The notes under the pieces were generated by a model. The model was not told the origin of the DNA. It made no database searches and was given only the letters and a program-made list of their open reading frames with translations. The position numbers and the translations under genes are program-made. 33,635 bases of DNA from a virus. The stretch lies in IMG/VR virus record IMGVR_UViG_3300043544_000319, positions 1 to 33,635 of that record, one strand, 5' to 3'. Shown here in pieces: positions 31,417 through 33,635 of this stretch; position 1 is the first letter of the stretch; each line of letters begins with the position of its first letter.

Positions 31417-32014
31417 CGTCCTGAGTAGCGTCTGGCGTGGCGTCGTCAGATTCTGACGGAATCGTAGCGTCAAGGCTCGGCATGCCCGCCATCGCTCGTA
31501 TGCGTTCGAACTGCTCTGGGTCTGGGTCTTCCTGCATGCCGAGCATACCGAGCGTTTCGTTGGCGTGCGCTTCCGCCATCTCCAGTTCGCGGAGTCGCTC
31601 GATGTCCGCTTCGTACTGTGCGAGCGCGTCACGGTAATGTGCCGAGGGCTGCACGGGCGGCTGCGGGTAGCGTCGCCTGAACATCTCGACGCGTCGCGCG
31701 ATTTCGTCACGCTCGCGCTCGATGCGCTCGTACAATTCCAGCATCTCCTCTTGCAGTCGTAGCGCGTTGGCGCGATCCGCTGCCAAGACGCGATTCAACA
31801 TGCGCTCGGTGCCTGTGTCTTCATCGTGACGCTCGCGCACACGCGCATTCGTGGGCAAGCGATGTATCCGTCCGCATCGGGTACAGAGGTTCGCAACCGC
31901 TGGATACCCATCCGCGCTTTCGAGATGGACATCGACGCGATGCTCATCCGCACAATCGCAGATAGGCTCGTCACTCACAACACGCGCCGTCGACTGCTGG
32001 TTCCGTCGCGCCAT
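31337..32014 (-). CDS. Zinc-ribbon plus coiled-coil hypothetical protein
   Basis: A 225-residue minus-strand protein. Residues 19-47 hold CDCADEH and CTRCGRIH, a likely four-ligand zinc site (C19, C21 or H25, C44, C47). Residues 66-120 are a coiled coil (RANALRLQEEMLELYERIERERDEIARRVEMF). The tail from 175 is acidic and alanine/threonine-rich and probably disordered. I know no family for this layout. TATAAT ends 8 nt before ATG 32014. Its last 80 bp overlap the end of the VWA gene in antisense. A function with the HEAT genes upstream on the same strand is possible. Confidence 0.72.
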   Translation of the reverse strand: MARRNQQSTARVVSDEPICDCADEHRVDVHLESADGYPAVANLCTRCGRIHRLPTNARVRERHDEDTGTERMLNRVLAADRANALRLQEEMLELYERIERERDEIARRVEMFRRRYPQPPVQPSAHYRDALAQYEADIERLRELEMAEAHANETLGMLGMQEDPDPEQFERIRAMAGMPSLDATIPSESDDATPDATQDATPSEAETTDSEATDATANTDRRYSP

Positions 32015-32030
32015 ACCGCAGAATTATACC
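32015..32030 (-). promoter_or_regulatory. Leaderless-type promoter of the zinc-ribbon gene
   Basis: On the minus strand: GG, TATAAT (32028-32023), T, CTG, CG, GT, ATG 32014. It lacks the CG before the box but keeps the T and the downstream CG. Confidence 0.6.
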
Positions 32031-32033
32031 AAT

Positions 32034-32927
32034 TCACCCCGACTTGCGCTTCAGCTGGTGTTCTATCTCGTGTATAGCGTTGATAATCATCCCCCGACGC
32101 TGTTGCGGAAGTGCATCGCTCAACAAGGAACGGAGTTTGGAGAGCGCGTACTCTGACTTCCACTCCTTGATGACATTTAGCGTTCGCTCGAAATCATGGT
32201 CGGAGACGGTTCTCAACGCGAGAACCGACACCAGCCCGTCGATAACCTGCTCTGCAACGCGAGCGGGTATCTGACCTTGAACCGCCTGCTCAAATTTCGA
32301 CCTCTCGTAGCTCAACGCGTAAAGAATGAAGGTTATCTCGCCTTCGAGCCTGCCCCACTTGCCTTGCAGCGCGAGTCCGAGCGTCTCCAACGCATCGAGT
32401 ATCGACTCCCTTGCAGGCGTGATTCCTTTACCGAACAGGTTTTGCATCGTGACGATAAGGTAGCTTGCCAATTGGTCGATGGCGAAGCGAGCCGTCCATT
32501 CGTCGGACGCCTTATCGGCGACCTCGCGAATCAAGCGCGGCGCACGCGGATTTATAGAGGCCGCTATCGTATGGATGGCGGCGGTTCGTACATTCCCGTC
32601 GGAGGGTTCGGTCGCCAATCGCACGAGCAGCGACTCTATCTCTGGATACCCACGCAACAGGTAGCGTTGCAGGAACAACATCGGCTTCAAATCATACGAC
32701 TTCGTTCCCTCATACTTTCGCACCAGCGAGCGGTAGACCGACTCCTGTACCGACGGGGTTTGCATAAGTTTCCGTGCCAGCTTCTGCTCCTTGCGCGATT
32801 CCGCCGTGGCGAGGTCGCCGCCTATGACGGCAGTGACCGCATCGTCATGCTCGCGCGAAGGGTTCATCCAGTACCGCTGGGTCACACCGTCCCGTCGCAT
32901 CTTCCGTACCTGATACTTGACGCTCAT
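32034..32927 (-). CDS. HEAT-repeat protein A
   Basis: A 297-residue minus-strand protein. Its first residues (KMRRDGVTQRYWM, 9-21) resemble the second half of the tag on the ATPase and VWA proteins. The body is a series of helical pairs of HEAT/ARM type, for example ESLLVRLATEPSDGNVRTAAIHTIAASI, RAPRLIREVADKASDEWTARFAI, ESILDALETLGLALQ, and DHDFERTLNVIKEW. HEAT proteins act as scaffolds or nucleic-acid-binding solenoids. TACAAT ends 6 nt before ATG 32927. Its paralogue lies directly upstream on the same strand, and 148 bp are identical between the two, indicating recent conversion. Confidence 0.78.
   Translation of the reverse strand: MSVKYQVRKMRRDGVTQRYWMNPSREHDDAVTAVIGGDLATAESRKEQKLARKLMQTPSVQESVYRSLVRKYEGTKSYDLKPMLFLQRYLLRGYPEIESLLVRLATEPSDGNVRTAAIHTIAASINPRAPRLIREVADKASDEWTARFAIDQLASYLIVTMQNLFGKGITPARESILDALETLGLALQGKWGRLEGEITFILYALSYERSKFEQAVQGQIPARVAEQVIDGLVSVLALRTVSDHDFERTLNVIKEWKSEYALSKLRSLLSDALPQQRRGMIINAIHEIEHQLKRKSG
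32477..32624. repeat. 148-bp block identical to 33387-33534
   Basis: Copy in HEAT gene A, direct repeat at an offset of 910 bp. No mismatch occurs over 148 bp, while the sequences just outside differ at many positions. Confidence 0.95.
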
Positions 32928-32941
32928 CGCCGAATTGTACC
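32928..32941 (-). promoter_or_regulatory. Leaderless promoter of HEAT gene A
   Basis: On the minus strand: GG, TACAAT (32939-32934), T, CGG, CG, ATG 32927. It fits within the 22-nt gap between the two HEAT genes. Confidence 0.6.
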
Positions 32942-32949
32942 GCTGACTA

Positions 32950-33635
32950 TTAGTTGAGATTCAGCCGATGTTTTATCTCGGCTACAGCGTCGAAGACCAT
33001 ATCTCGACGCCCTTTCCTATCTAAAGCGTTCCACAGAGAACGGAGCTTGTCGAGCGCGTACTCTGACCCCCACTCCTTGACGACATTCAGCGTTTGCTCG
33101 AACATCTCATTAGTCAAGTCTCCTGACGAGAGAACCGACATCAGCCCGTCGATAACCTGCTTTTCAACGCGAGCGGGTATCTGCCCTTGAGTCGCTCGCT
33201 CGAAATCGAAACGCTTGTAGTCCAGCGCGGCAAGGATGGAGCTTATCTCGTCTTTGGGCTCGAACCACTCGCCTTGCAGCGCAAGACCGAGCGTCTCCAG
33301 CGCATCGAGTACCGCCTCTCTTGCAGGCGTGATTTTCTTTCTGATTAGGTGTTCCATCGTGACATGAAGTGAGGCTGCCAATTCGGCGATGGCGAAGCGA
33401 GCCGTCCATTCGTCGGACGCCTTATCGGCGACCTCGCGAATCAAGCGCGGCGCACGCGGATTTATAGAGGCCGCTATCGTATGGATGGCGGCGGTTCGTA
33501 CATTCCCGTCGGAGGGTTCGGTCGCCAATCGCACAAGCAGCGACTCTGCGCCAGGATACCCACGCGACAAGTAGTCGCGCAGGAACAACATCGGCTGCGC
33601 ATCGAACAACTTCGTTGTCTCATACCGTTGCACCA
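32950..33635 (-). CDS. HEAT-repeat protein B, partial
   Basis: Minus-strand paralogue of protein A that runs off the right edge, so the N-terminus and any tag are missing; the first visible residues QRYETTKLFDAQPMLFLR align with KYEGTKSYDLKPMLFLQ of A. At least 227 residues are visible. The two proteins align end to end without large gaps, with an identical central block (SLLVRLATEPSDGNVRTAA to TARFAI) and more divergent flanks. TAA is at 32952-32950, and gene A follows 22 nt later. Tandem duplication is clear. Confidence 0.78.
   Translation of the reverse strand, partial: VQRYETTKLFDAQPMLFLRDYLSRGYPGAESLLVRLATEPSDGNVRTAAIHTIAASINPRAPRLIREVADKASDEWTARFAIAELAASLHVTMEHLIRKKITPAREAVLDALETLGLALQGEWFEPKDEISSILAALDYKRFDFERATQGQIPARVEKQVIDGLMSVLSSGDLTNEMFEQTLNVVKEWGSEYALDKLRSLWNALDRKGRRDMVFDAVAEIKHRLNLN
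33387..33534. repeat. 148-bp block identical to 32477-32624
   Basis: Copy in HEAT gene B. See the partner block; the repeat is in frame and in the same orientation in both genes. Confidence 0.95.

Noticed and set aside
1-33635. tRNA genes, integrase, attachment sites, insertion sequences
   Set aside because: None could be recognised by reading both strands; no cloverleaf-like segment or recombinase motif was found.

Overview
The window is the late (virion and lysis) region of a tailed double-stranded DNA phage with a siphovirus-like gene set. A tail tube protein, a tape measure protein, a Mu-type (DUF935) portal, an F-like minor head protein, an I-like protease/scaffold and an HK97-fold capsid protein can all be recognised. 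I see no integrase, replication gene or bacterial flank, and both edges cut through genes, so this is a fragment of a larger phage or prophage. The DNA is G+C-rich by eye and the proteins are arginine-rich. Many genes start 6-8 nt after a TATAAT box, a leaderless architecture best known from Deinococcus-Thermus and some other phyla. The host cannot be fixed from this alone.

Layout. 1-382 (-): partial gene running off the left edge. 423-2356 (+): holin, amidase, adenine methyltransferase. 2359-5793: large receptor-binding or tail-tip candidate. 5914-12744: two small proteins, tail tube, tape measure, hub-like protein. 12754-15705: small basic protein, ParB-like protein, small and large terminase, small protein. 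15715-18882: SNF2-type helicase inside the structural cluster. 18879-25072: portal, minor head protein, neck-type proteins, protease/scaffold, decoration protein and major capsid protein. 25134-29584: tagged helical protein, connector, sigma-like factor, helical protein and a MoxR-type AAA+ ATPase. 29581-31416: VWA/HExxH metallopeptidase-like partner. 31337-33635 (-): zinc-ribbon/coiled-coil protein and two tandem HEAT-repeat paralogues. Tail genes precede packaging and head genes, unlike the lambda order. Coding is nearly gapless; the largest gaps are 120 nt (5794-5913) and 87 nt (22355-22441), and both hold regulatory structure.

Three things stand out. (1) A recurrent promoter, CG-TAYAAT-T-NNN-CG placed at or 2 nt before the ATG, occurs nine times on both strands without a visible -35 box. 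One copy, upstream of the capsid genes, drives an AUG-UAG start-stop followed by a 14-bp hairpin. A phage sigma-like gene at 26150 is a natural candidate reader. (2) A short N-terminal sequence (RVWWxxVLxSE, then LHPE...MV...FQxxYWV) is shared by the ATPase and the VWA protein, in part by the gene after the capsid, and weakly by a HEAT protein. Its V-x-L-S-[E/D] core recurs seven times in the protease/scaffold, which suggests a protease-processed capsid-targeting tag. (3) A MoxR-VWA pair, a SNF2 motor and HEAT proteins surround the virion genes and could be packaged or assembly-associated machinery.
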